From positions 1 to 11,065 of the forward strand of contig JAHFIO010000020.1 of NCBI GenBank assembly GCA_023246325.1: a DNA stretch of 11,065 bases, given 5' to 3'. This DNA comes from Candidatus Uhrbacteria bacterium (GTDB lineage: Bacteria > Patescibacteriota > Patescibacteriia > 2-12-FULL-60-25). A model generated the notes under the pieces. The model saw nothing but the letters and a program-made list of their open reading frames with translations, did no database searches and was not told where the DNA came from. Position 1 is the stretch's first letter; each line of letters opens with the position of its first letter. This document shows positions 5,432 to 11,065 of the stretch, one piece after another. The position numbers were made by a program, and so were the translations under genes.

Positions 5432-6754
5432 CTATCTACTAATCCAATTTGGCAGGATGAAGAAAGCAATTAATATAGTGCTGATATAAAAATCGAGAAA
5501 AAATATTTTATATTTTTCACGTGTACGCATATGTGCGAGCATAATGAGAACTGGAATACACAGTACACCAAGCAATATTTGTCCAGAAATAAATGCTGCA
5601 CATCCTGCCGAAAGAAAAATAAAACCAACTTGATATTTAATATCAAGAGCAGTATGTAATAGTTTTTTGCCAAGCCAGGATGCAGACATCAGAAATGCGA
5701 TTGCAAAAATTGAACGAAGCATCCAGTTCGATACAGGTAAATCGCGTAATCCAAAAGCAAGGCCAGACCAAGCCAGCGATGCATTCAATACGAGTGCGCT
5801 GAATGCAGAAGCCCAAATATCACCTGTATAATTTTTTGAAAAATATTTTATGAAAAGTGCCACAAAAAAACCAATTGCTACTGGCCAACCAAGAAGAAGC
5901 AAGGAAATAATTGCTACAGCAAGATATGTATTAGATGCATTTTCCCAATACATATATATACATCCTGCCGAAATAAGAAATAAAATGAGAGCAAGAATAT
6001 CTGCGAATGTCCCATTCCCCATACGTACAGTACACCCAAGAATCACGCCAAAAATGATTGGAAGTGTGTATACAAATAATCTATAATTCACAAAAATATT
6101 TTTCCATAGTTTTACACATCCTGCCACTATACACAGTGCAAGAATCAAAACAAATGCACCATGCAGTGCCTGCATACTATTCTCTGCCTGACCTCCTAAG
6201 CTTGCAAAAAAACGTTCCGTCTGATTATTTGTCCAGTATCCATTTATATTTGAAGAAATAAAAATACGATATGCATCTTGTGCATTCTCTAAAACTGCTC
6301 CTGATACAAAAAGATAATATCCATATGTTATAAATGAAATGGCATGCACCGCACACGCAAGCACGATATATATGATAGATGAGTTTTTACTATTTCTTGT
6401 TTGAATATACATACCTAACCCAATAGTGAGCGGTAAAAAACGTAATAGCGAAATAGGCCCTTGATGCAAAGGCCAAAAACCTAGTGTAAGTATTGAAATG
6501 ATCGCCTCTCTCGGAAGAAGAATGGAGGGGACGGAATTATACATACTCAGAAGCGATGTACCGCTTGCAACAATTGCGGCGCATACCAGAATGCGTGAAT
6601 GCGCGCCTTCCCATCCTGCCGAAAGAAGAACGGATGATAAAATAAAAAAAGGAAGTGCGATAAAAATAATATCAAACAAAGATGGCGCAGCATGAGAACC
6701 AAACACGGAAGAAAAAAAAGAGGCGACAAGCGCAGAGATAAAAACGTATATCAT
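5432..6754 (-). CDS. Polytopic membrane protein of unknown function (440 aa)
   Basis: A 440-residue protein that is almost entirely hydrophobic, with roughly 11-13 membrane-spanning segments and short loops. I see no motif of a named transporter, glycosyltransferase or prenyltransferase family. One extended hydrophilic loop lies at about 150-190 (ISSNINGYWTNNQTERFFAS). ATG 6754 overlaps the M50 protease stop as ATGA, so the two are translationally coupled and may act in the same process. The gene is unusually rich in the repeated 8-mer: five copies, four read as A-G-C or S-A-G-W/C and one as I-L-P near the C-terminus. No Shine-Dalgarno is visible. Confidence 0.8.
   Translation of the reverse strand: MIYVFISALVASFFSSVFGSHAAPSLFDIIFIALPFFILSSVLLSAGWEGAHSRILVCAAIVASGTSLLSMYNSVPSILLPREAIISILTLGFWPLHQGPISLLRFLPLTIGLGMYIQTRNSKNSSIIYIVLACAVHAISFITYGYYLFVSGAVLENAQDAYRIFISSNINGYWTNNQTERFFASLGGQAENSMQALHGAFVLILALCIVAGCVKLWKNIFVNYRLFVYTLPIIFGVILGCTVRMGNGTFADILALILFLISAGCIYMYWENASNTYLAVAIISLLLLGWPVAIGFFVALFIKYFSKNYTGDIWASAFSALVLNASLAWSGLAFGLRDLPVSNWMLRSIFAIAFLMSASWLGKKLLHTALDIKYQVGFIFLSAGCAAFISGQILLGVLCIPVLIMLAHMRTREKYKIFFLDFYISTILIAFFILPNWISR
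5451..5459 (-). repeat. Copy of repeated motif CATCCTGCC
   Basis: The minus strand reads CATCCTGCC, encoding I-L-P eight residues from the C-terminus of the 440-residue membrane protein. Confidence 0.7.
5601..5613 (+). repeat. Copy of repeated motif, full CATCCTGCCGAAA
   Basis: Complete 13-base match to the extended consensus; the minus-strand gene reads it as S-A-G-C. Confidence 0.85.
5961..5973 (+). repeat. Copy of repeated motif, full CATCCTGCCGAAA
   Basis: Complete 13-base match to the extended consensus; the minus-strand gene reads it as S-A-G-C. Confidence 0.85.
6117..6125 (+). repeat. Copy of repeated motif CATCCTGCC
   Basis: Nine-base match, followed by ACTATA rather than GAAA; the minus-strand gene reads it as A-G-C. 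Confidence 0.75.
6612..6624 (+). repeat. Copy of repeated motif, full CATCCTGCCGAAA
   Basis: Complete 13-base match to the extended consensus; the minus-strand gene reads it as S-A-G-W (45-48). Confidence 0.85.
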
Positions 6755-7419
6755 AAATATATAGGTGTTATTTTTACAAAAAAATGAGCTGCTTGCAAAA
6801 ATAATTCAATAGGTATACGTAAAATCGAACCTATAATATTTGCATTTGTAAACATATCTATAAAAATAATGGCTAATAACATTTTTGGTCCGGTTTGCAT
6901 AATAAAATATCGTGCATGTGCATATCGTGGATGTGCCAGAAGCGCGAGAAGAACCGAGGACCCATCCAATGGTGGTAGAGGAATGAGATTAAAAAAACAA
7001 AGCATGAGATTTATTGTAAAACAGCTTACAAGGAAAACGATAAAAAGATTCGAATATCCAAGCAGCGGTATACAAAGCACGGTAAGTGAAAAAGAAAGTA
7101 TGGCTAAAAAAAAGTTTGATGCAGGCCCAGCCAATCCAACTACTACAGGTCCCCATTTAGGCCATTTCAAATTATAGGGATTATACGGAACAGGTTTAGC
7201 CCAACCGAATCCTGCAGTTAGCATAAGAATAAATCCTACTGGATCAAGATGCGCTAATGGATTTAACGAAAGACGACCAAGGTGCTTTGCGGTATTGTCG
7301 CCAAGCAAAAAACCCGCTAATGCATGTGAAAATTCATGTACCGTGAGTGCGATCAATATAGCAAAAAGAGATGCGATCGCAATAAGGGGATGGGAAAAAA
7401 GTTGTGAGAAAAAAGACAT
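6751..7419 (-). CDS. Site-2-protease-type zinc metalloprotease (peptidase M50 family)
   Basis: An intramembrane zinc protease of the M50 family. From the preferred start ATG 7419 it has 222 residues. HEFSH at 28-32 supplies two zinc histidines and the catalytic glutamate; AGPASN (about 97-102) and NLIPLPPLDG (about 144-153), whose aspartate is the third zinc ligand, match the compact M50 subgroup without PDZ domain. Six or so membrane segments make up most of the chain. The frame is open to 7491, but that adds 24 hydrophilic residues, overlaps the rpmB start and runs through a likely promoter, so 7419 is preferred. Its stop overlaps the next gene's ATG as ATGA. Its substrate is unknown; anti-sigma or membrane-protein cleavage is typical of the family. 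Confidence 0.9.
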   Translation of the reverse strand: MSFFSQLFSHPLIAIASLFAILIALTVHEFSHALAGFLLGDNTAKHLGRLSLNPLAHLDPVGFILMLTAGFGWAKPVPYNPYNLKWPKWGPVVVGLAGPASNFFLAILSFSLTVLCIPLLGYSNLFIVFLVSCFTINLMLCFFNLIPLPPLDGSSVLLALLAHPRYAHARYFIMQTGPKMLLAIIFIDMFTNANIIGSILRIPIELFLQAAHFFVKITPIYL

Positions 7420-7425
7420 GGTATT

Positions 7426-7454
7426 ATGGTATGTGGTTATGTCGGACTTGCCAA
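7426..7454 (-). promoter_or_regulatory. Possible leaderless promoter of the M50 protease gene
   Basis: The minus strand has TTGGCA (7449-7454), a 17-bp spacer and TACCAT (7426-7431), six bases before ATG 7419. The predicted start of transcription is at or next to the ATG. The -10 matches only four of six consensus bases. The -35 lies in the palindrome CTTGCCAAG shared with the rpmB promoter. Confidence 0.4.
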
Positions 7455-7476
7455 GTGGGGCGAAATCGGGTATTCT
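7448..7476 (+). promoter_or_regulatory. Possible leaderless promoter of rpmB
   Basis: The plus strand has TTGCCA (7448-7453), a 17-bp spacer and TATTCT (7471-7476), eight bases before ATG 7485. Its -35 overlaps the -35 of the divergent M50 promoter by five bases. Confidence 0.45.
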
Positions 7477-7484
7477 TCGGCTAT

Positions 7485-7730
7485 ATGTCACGAATTGATG
7501 AACTCACCGGAAAAAAAGCCAACTTTGGCAATTCCCGCAGTCACTCGAATGTCGCTACGCGACACAGGCAGAATGTAAATTTGCAAACTATACGCATTGA
7601 AGGCGTCAAAGTTCGCGTTGCTGCACGTACAATAAAAGCATTAAAAAAAATGGCTTTGAAGGCAACCGGAAAACTACCAAATAAAATGGCGAAAAAGCGT
7701 GCGAAGACAGCGGCACGAGCAGCAAAATAA
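7485..7730 (+). CDS. rpmB: Large ribosomal subunit protein L28
   Basis: L28 is a small 50S protein near the exit-tunnel/E-site region. The 81-residue product starts MSRIDELTGKKANFGNSRSH, matching the L28 signature MxRxCxxTGKxxxxGNxRSHxxNxTxR, followed by NLQTIRIEG and VRVAARTIKALKK. The cysteines that bind zinc in some L28 forms are absent. The tail is a lysine/alanine-rich stretch (MAKKRAKTAARAAK). The frame is open upstream to 7404, but ATG 7485 gives the correct L28 N-terminus and lies just after a promoter-like sequence without a ribosome binding site. It is the only plus-strand gene here. Confidence 0.95.
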   Translation: MSRIDELTGKKANFGNSRSHSNVATRHRQNVNLQTIRIEGVKVRVAARTIKALKKMALKATGKLPNKMAKKRAKTAARAAK

Positions 7731-7762
7731 AAAAGTCAGGGTTTTATCCCTGACTTTTTTTT
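7729..7762. terminator. Bidirectional terminator between rpmB and the malic enzyme gene
   Basis: The stem GTCAGGG (7735-7741) / CCCTGAC (7748-7754) with a 6-nt loop is flanked by As on the left and eight Ts on the right (7755-7762), so it works for both converging genes. The TAA of the malic enzyme gene (7744-7746) is in the loop. Confidence 0.92.
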
Positions 7763-8910
7763 ATACTACGTGCGATTGCCTGGTGAAGACCTTTCGCAAA
7801 AATACTCGGCAAGATATTGTTTGCATTTGGTTTTTTTATAAAACCTGCGAGTGCATGCGCTGCACGAATTTTTATTTCATTTGTCACTGTAGTAATATGT
7901 GTATCAAGCATTCCACGGAATAAACCTGGATATACTAAAGCATTATTTATTTGATTTGGAAAATCACTTCGTCCTGTTGCCATAACAGCGCATCCAGCCT
8001 TTTTTGCGAGTGATGGCAAAATTTCTGGTACAGGATTTGCGAGAGCGAAAATAATTGGATGCGTATTCATTCGCGCAACCATGTCTGGAGTTACAGCACC
8101 GGCTGCAGATACGCCAATGAACACATCTGCCCCAGAAATAATTTCTGAAAGAGTTCCCTGCTTGTTCAATACATTCGTATATGTACTCAATTCTTTTTTT
8201 ACATCGGTCAAATCTTTCCTTCCTGCAAAAATTGCGCCATGTGTATCGCAGCAAATACTATTTTTATATCCTGCTGCATATAGTAATTTTGCAATTGCAA
8301 TCCCGGCGGCACCTGACCCATTTATCACAATACGAATATCAAATATATTTTTTCTTTTCGTTACCTGTAACGCATTGATTAATCCCGCCAATACCACAAT
8401 GGCTGTACCATGCTGATCATCATGCATAACGGGAATTTTTAGTGACTCAGAAAGTCTACGCTCAATTTCGAAACAGCGCGGCGCAGAAATATCTTCAAGC
8501 TGAATGGCGCCAAAACTTGGTTCAAGTGCTTGAACCGTACGAATTATTTCTTCTGTATCTTGTGTGGCTAATACAATGGGTATTGCATCAATATCTGTGA
8601 ATTTTTTAAAAATCAAGCACTTACCTTCCATAACCGGCAAAGCTGCTAATGGTCCAATATTTCCTAATCCTAATACAGCAGAACCATCGGACACAACTGC
8701 AACGGTATTTCGTCGCCATGTCATGGTGTCAGCCAGCGCACTATTTTTAGCTATAGCTGTACTCACAGCGCCTACGCCAGGAGTATACACGAGCGATAAA
8801 TCTGCTAAATCTTTTACGCGGATTTTTCCTTGTACACAAATTTTTCCACGATTTTTTTTATGAAGCGCGAGAGACGCTTTTTGAATTTGAGATACGTGCA
8901 AAGTTTTCAT
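7744..8910 (-). CDS. NAD(P)-dependent malic enzyme
   Basis: Catalyses oxidative decarboxylation of malate to pyruvate, supplying NAD(P)H and pyruvate in the cytoplasm. The 388-residue product is full length for the short bacterial type lacking a phosphotransacetylase domain. Visible motifs are VYTPGVGAV with catalytic Y42, SDGSAVLGLGNIG (74-86), GKCLIFKKFTDIDA with catalytic lysine near 97, metal ligands E139-D140 and D164/D165 (HDDQHGTA), the Rossmann INGSGAAGIAIAKLL (from 197) and ATGRSDFPNQINN. D222 at the end of the second beta strand hints at NAD preference, though this is weak evidence. Start ATG 8910 has no ribosome binding site; a strong promoter ends six bases upstream, so the mRNA is probably leaderless. 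In a fermentative or parasitic cell it may be a rare link between organic acids and redox balance. Confidence 0.95.
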   Translation of the reverse strand: MKTLHVSQIQKASLALHKKNRGKICVQGKIRVKDLADLSLVYTPGVGAVSTAIAKNSALADTMTWRRNTVAVVSDGSAVLGLGNIGPLAALPVMEGKCLIFKKFTDIDAIPIVLATQDTEEIIRTVQALEPSFGAIQLEDISAPRCFEIERRLSESLKIPVMHDDQHGTAIVVLAGLINALQVTKRKNIFDIRIVINGSGAAGIAIAKLLYAAGYKNSICCDTHGAIFAGRKDLTDVKKELSTYTNVLNKQGTLSEIISGADVFIGVSAAGAVTPDMVARMNTHPIIFALANPVPEILPSLAKKAGCAVMATGRSDFPNQINNALVYPGLFRGMLDTHITTVTNEIKIRAAHALAGFIKKPNANNILPSIFAKGLHQAIARSIKKSQG

Positions 8911-8916
8911 GTTCGC

Positions 8917-8945
8917 ACTATATCGTATCTACATCTCTCTTTCAA
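8917..8945 (-). promoter_or_regulatory. Leaderless promoter of the malic enzyme gene
   Basis: The minus strand has TTGAAA (8940-8945), a 17-bp spacer and TATAGT (8917-8922), then six bases to ATG 8910. Both boxes match five of six consensus bases. The -35 lies within the last codons of the LOG-family gene. Confidence 0.7.
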
Positions 8946-9711
8946 CTGTCTTCTTAATTATTTTTAATGCTTCTTCTGGAGTATCTACAACCTGCATAAT
9001 ATCAAACTCGTTCTTATTGATAAATTTTTGCTCATGCATCATAACCGTGGATGTCCAATCTATAAATCCTTGCCAGAATTTTTTCCCAACAAGTATGACA
9101 GGTACATTTGATGGAATTTTTCCTGTTTGAATTAATGTAATCATTTCCGTCATTTCATCTAAAGTACCAAAACCTCCTGGTAAAAAAACATATGCCTGAG
9201 CGGATGCAGACATCATTACTTTTCGCGTGAAGAAATAATGAAAGCCAATACCCCGTGTCACAAATTGATTTCGTCTTTGCTCATGAGGCAACTCTATATC
9301 AATGCCAATGGATTCCCCCCCAGCTTCGAATGCACCCCAATTCCCCGCCTCCATAATTCCAGGACCACCACCTGTAATAACCGTATATCCGTTTTTTGCA
9401 AGCAATGAACCTAATTCTTTAGCGGTTTTATAATATGGATTTGATGGCATGATACGCGCACTTCCAAAAATCGTTACCTCCCCTTTTAATTTAGACAAGA
9501 ATTCAAAACCTTCTATAAACTCTGCCATAATACGAAAGATACGCCATTGAATATTGTGCGTAAACGGGCTTGGTTCATTAACAGGCATGCATTTATTTCC
9601 AGGAGAACAAATCCAATGCACATATCTTTTATATCCATTTTTCTCAGTATTCACCGTGGTTTTTTCCGTATATCCATCTTCCAGTTTTTTTTCATTTTTA
9701 ATATGTGCCAT
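8929..9711 (-). CDS. LOG-family protein (cytokinin riboside 5'-monophosphate phosphoribohydrolase-like)
   Basis: LOG-family (TIGR00730-type) proteins have a Rossmann-like fold and split nucleoside 5'-monophosphates into base and ribose phosphate; older annotations wrongly call them lysine decarboxylases. From ATG 9711 the product has 260 residues. Motifs visible are TIFGSAR (about 80-86), GGGPGIMEAGN (114-124), TRK at about 162-164 with the catalytic arginine, and PGGFGTLDEM (178-187) with the catalytic glutamate. About 70 extra N-terminal residues, charged and with CSPGNKC, precede the core, making it longer than the usual 180-190. The frame is open to 9759, but an extended -10 element lies eight bases before 9711, so 9711 is preferred. 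It overlaps the upstream gene by 14 bases. Physiological substrate is unknown. Confidence 0.88.
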   Translation of the reverse strand: MAHIKNEKKLEDGYTEKTTVNTEKNGYKRYVHWICSPGNKCMPVNEPSPFTHNIQWRIFRIMAEFIEGFEFLSKLKGEVTIFGSARIMPSNPYYKTAKELGSLLAKNGYTVITGGGPGIMEAGNWGAFEAGGESIGIDIELPHEQRRNQFVTRGIGFHYFFTRKVMMSASAQAYVFLPGGFGTLDEMTEMITLIQTGKIPSNVPVILVGKKFWQGFIDWTSTVMMHEQKFINKNEFDIMQVVDTPEEALKIIKKTVEREM

Positions 9712-10165
9712 ATAGTGACAGTATAGCACTTTGTATCCCATCACCAAACCATAAGGCAATGTACGCGCCTAAAATAAGTGCTGGCGCAAATGGCACACGG
9801 TCACCTTTTTTTACAAAGCCGAATATATATGCAATCAAAGCAATAGACCCTCCAATAACATACGCAAAATATATAGCAACTAAAAAATTTCTTGGTCCTA
9901 AAATTCCAGTGAGTGCAAGCGCAAGATATATATCCCCTATCCCTAACCATTTCCCTTTTGAAAAAAAAACTTGTCCACCAAAAATAAAAAGAACAATACA
10001 TATTCCATATATTTCACCCCATCCTGCCGATTGATAAAATAATATACGCCACAATAAACCAACAATACCTAATCCGCACACATATTCCACTGGAATATTC
10101 CGCGATCGTATATCCACATATGCAGGATACAGTAATGCGACAGTAAAAAATACATCGTAGATCAC
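9698..10165 (-). CDS. Minimal type IV prepilin peptidase (A24 family)
   Basis: Prepilin peptidases cut the leader of type IV pilins and pseudopilins at the inner membrane. The 155-residue product has the two catalytic aspartates, D18 in VDIRSRNIP and D78 in WLGIGDIY (GxGD), plus VPFAPALILG (124-133), among about six membrane segments. It lacks the N-terminal methylase domain with its zinc cysteines found in full PilD proteins, so N-methylation would need another enzyme or not occur. The start is GTG 10165, one base after the upstream stop; an ATG two bases earlier is out of frame. One copy of the repeated 8-mer encodes S-A-G-W at 46-49. Its pilin substrates are not in the window. Confidence 0.88.
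   Translation of the reverse strand: MIYDVFFTVALLYPAYVDIRSRNIPVEYVCGLGIVGLLWRILFYQSAGWGEIYGICIVLFIFGGQVFFSKGKWLGIGDIYLALALTGILGPRNFLVAIYFAYVIGGSIALIAYIFGFVKKGDRVPFAPALILGAYIALWFGDGIQSAILSLYGTY
9720..9728 (-). promoter_or_regulatory. Extended -10 promoter of the LOG-family gene
   Basis: The minus strand reads TGC-TATACT, an extended -10 with the hexamer at 9720-9725, eight bases before ATG 9711. No good -35 is seen, which is normal for extended -10 promoters. The implied transcript has a leader of 0-2 nt. Confidence 0.5.
10020..10030 (+). repeat. Copy of repeated motif CATCCTGCCGA
   Basis: Eleven bases of the extended consensus within the prepilin peptidase gene, read there as S-A-G-W. Confidence 0.8.
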
Positions 10166-10166
10166 A

Positions 10167-10652
10167 TTATTCTTGAATATCTAATGACAATTCAACAGCA
10201 TGTATAAAAGCATCTAATTTATTTCTTTGCCAACAAGGACCAAGGGCAAGCGATTCTGGTTCACGTCCACGACGACGAAATTCTATGGTCTCCATTCCTC
10301 GCTCTAAATTAAATCCTTGATATACTAATAATAAATCTTCTAAGTCATTCAAATCAATTTGTTTTGATTTACCAAAAAAAGAAGTGAACTCGATTGTTTT
10401 ATTTTTTACACATAATTTTTCTGTAATACTTGAAATAAAATATGCCCATGAACCCAAACATAAAAAAATAATAATCATTTGCTGAAATGACGTTGCAGTA
10501 TAAAATGTTGCTACTGCAATAACACCCGTTGTAAGCAGCATGCAAATCGCAAGAACGATAGCACCACCAATCGAAATCATTTCTGCATGTACTTCAATAT
10601 CACATGTTTCAAATTGTTTTTGTATAGGTTCTAATCCTGCAGTAGTAGGCAT
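10167..10652 (-). CDS. Two-segment membrane protein with PH-like cytoplasmic domain
   Basis: From ATG 10652 the product has 161 residues: two adjacent hydrophobic segments at about 25-49 and 56-74, then a beta-rich tail (KNKTIEFTSFFGKSKQIDLNDL ending in a helix) that resembles bacterial PH domains. The resemblance is by layout only; I see no diagnostic motif. The frame is open to 10694, but those codons run through the HU terminator, so the shorter start is preferred. There is no clear ribosome binding site. It ends one base before the GTG of the prepilin peptidase gene, so the two form an operon and are probably translated in series. A role with the pilus peptidase is possible but unproven. 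Confidence 0.7.
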   Translation of the reverse strand: MPTTAGLEPIQKQFETCDIEVHAEMISIGGAIVLAICMLLTTGVIAVATFYTATSFQQMIIIFLCLGSWAYFISSITEKLCVKNKTIEFTSFFGKSKQIDLNDLEDLLLVYQGFNLERGMETIEFRRRGREPESLALGPCWQRNKLDAFIHAVELSLDIQE

Positions 10653-10669
10653 AGTCTTAGCAGCATAAC

Positions 10670-10698
10670 AAAAAAACACCCCGATGTGTATCAAGGTG
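10670..10698 (-). terminator. Terminator of the HU gene
   Basis: On the minus strand a 9-pair stem (CACCTTGAT with ATCGGGGTG, two G-U pairs; 10690-10698 and 10677-10685) with ACAC loop is followed by seven Ts (10670-10676). Because of the G-U pairs it is stable only in the minus-strand transcript. Confidence 0.88.
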
Positions 10699-10709
10699 TT
10701 TTTTGTTTT

Positions 10710-10991
10710 TTACAAGACTGCTTCTTTTGCAGCTTTTGCTAAACGAAATTTCACAACGGTCTTTGCAGCGATTTTAATTGTTTCGCCTGTTGCTGGGTTG
10801 CGACCCATGCGTTCCTTGCGTTTCATTTTAACCATTTTGCCAAAACCTGGCACAACGAATTCACCAGCGGTCTTCACTTGCTTATAGGCCAATGTGGTCA
10901 AGCAATCAAGAACCGTAGTGACATCTTTCTTAGATAAACCTGATTTGTCCGACAACTCACGAATTGTTTGTGTCTTTGTCATTTTAGACAT
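10710..10991 (-). CDS. HU-family nucleoid DNA-binding protein
   Basis: HU proteins are small dimers that bend and compact DNA. The 93-residue product has the helical N-terminal part (TKTQTIRELSDKSGLSKKDV), PGFGKM at 48-53, and the DNA-binding beta arm with GRNPATGE (63-70), whose proline intercalates between base pairs, followed by IKIAAKTVVKFRLAKAAKEAV. Length fits the 90-residue family. ATG 10991 is used; M4 (10982) is an alternative. No Shine-Dalgarno is visible upstream (TATATTTCTT precedes ATG). It is a single-gene unit with its own strong terminator. HU versus IHF cannot be settled, but HU-type is far more likely. Confidence 0.95.
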   Translation of the reverse strand: MSKMTKTQTIRELSDKSGLSKKDVTTVLDCLTTLAYKQVKTAGEFVVPGFGKMVKMKRKERMGRNPATGETIKIAAKTVVKFRLAKAAKEAVL

Positions 10992-11065
10992 AAGAAATAT
11001 ACAATAGAATTAGTATGATTTAATCGACAGGATGAGAATACCCTGAAAACTCAAGGGATACAAGT
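10992..11065. other. Upstream region of the HU gene
   Basis: AT-rich leader/promoter region. TATATT lies four bases before the ATG and CATACT about 20 bases before it, but neither has a good -35, so no promoter is called. A CATCCTGTCG variant of the repeated motif is at about 11025-11034 (minus strand). A weak imperfect hairpin lies at 11041-11057. Confidence 0.4.

Noticed and set aside
7420..7491. Longer M50 protease start at 7491
   Set aside because: The extra 24 residues are hydrophilic, overlap the rpmB start and cover the probable promoter; ATG 7419 gives a normal M50 N-terminus.
11041..11057. Hairpin CCCTTGAG...CAGGG upstream of HU as terminator or attenuator
   Set aside because: Short stem with a bulge and no T-run after it; nothing supports a regulatory role.
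1..11065. Alternative genetic code with UGA read as glycine, known in some Patescibacteria
   Set aside because: Several genes end at UGA exactly where the protein family ends or where the next gene starts (ATGA overlaps at 3118 and 6751), so UGA is a stop here.

Overview
The window is AT-rich bacterial DNA with tightly packed, mostly single-domain genes, almost all on the minus strand. UGA works as a normal stop: two pairs of genes overlap as ATGA. Short or absent mRNA leaders, loss of Shine-Dalgarno sequences from ribosomal-protein genes, several unrecognised membrane proteins and an ATP-dependent ligase/nuclease pair suggest a reduced-genome lineage such as the Patescibacteria (CPR). That placement is an inference from style, not from a marker phylogeny.

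Layout, left to right. Positions 1-1735 carry the str operon, read leftwards: rpsL (S12), rpsG (S7) and fusA (EF-G, cut by the window edge), with a good promoter before rpsL. Positions 1811-2291 hold a self-contained two-gene operon with its own consensus promoter, strong ribosome binding sites and a terminator; it encodes two small related proteins built on G-aromatic-x-x-G repeats. Positions 2311-4200 hold an ATP-dependent DNA ligase overlapping a PD-(D/E)XK nuclease with a cysteine cluster, ended by a terminator made from two inverted copies of a repeated 8-mer. A perfect 34-bp inverted repeat with two DnaA-box sequences lies at 4276-4349. Positions 4350-7419 hold two unrecognised membrane proteins and a site-2-protease-type (M50) metalloprotease. 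Positions 7448-7762 hold rpmB (L28), the only plus-strand gene, ending in a terminator shared with the facing malic enzyme gene. Positions 7744-10652 hold malic enzyme, a LOG-family nucleotide hydrolase, a minimal prepilin peptidase and a PH-domain-like membrane protein. An HU gene lies at 10710-10991.

The most unusual signal is not a gene. The 8-mer ATCCTGCC (reverse complement GGCAGGAT) occurs 13 times in 11 kb, well under one being expected, with an extended consensus CATCCTGCCGAAA. It occurs in both orientations, inside genes and between them, and as an inverted pair in a terminator. This is how the DNA uptake sequences of Neisseriaceae and Pasteurellaceae behave, and the window also encodes a type IV prepilin peptidase. 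A Chi-like or other genome-wide signal is the main alternative.

A second theme is compact expression. Promoter-like sequences sit so close to start codons that the transcripts should be leaderless (M50 protease, rpmB, malic enzyme, LOG) or carry about 12-nt leaders (rpsL, the small-protein operon, the 338-residue membrane protein). Three terminators contain the stop codon of the gene they end. No gene-free stretch exceeds 300 bases, and I see no tRNA, rRNA, CRISPR array, riboswitch or transposase gene.
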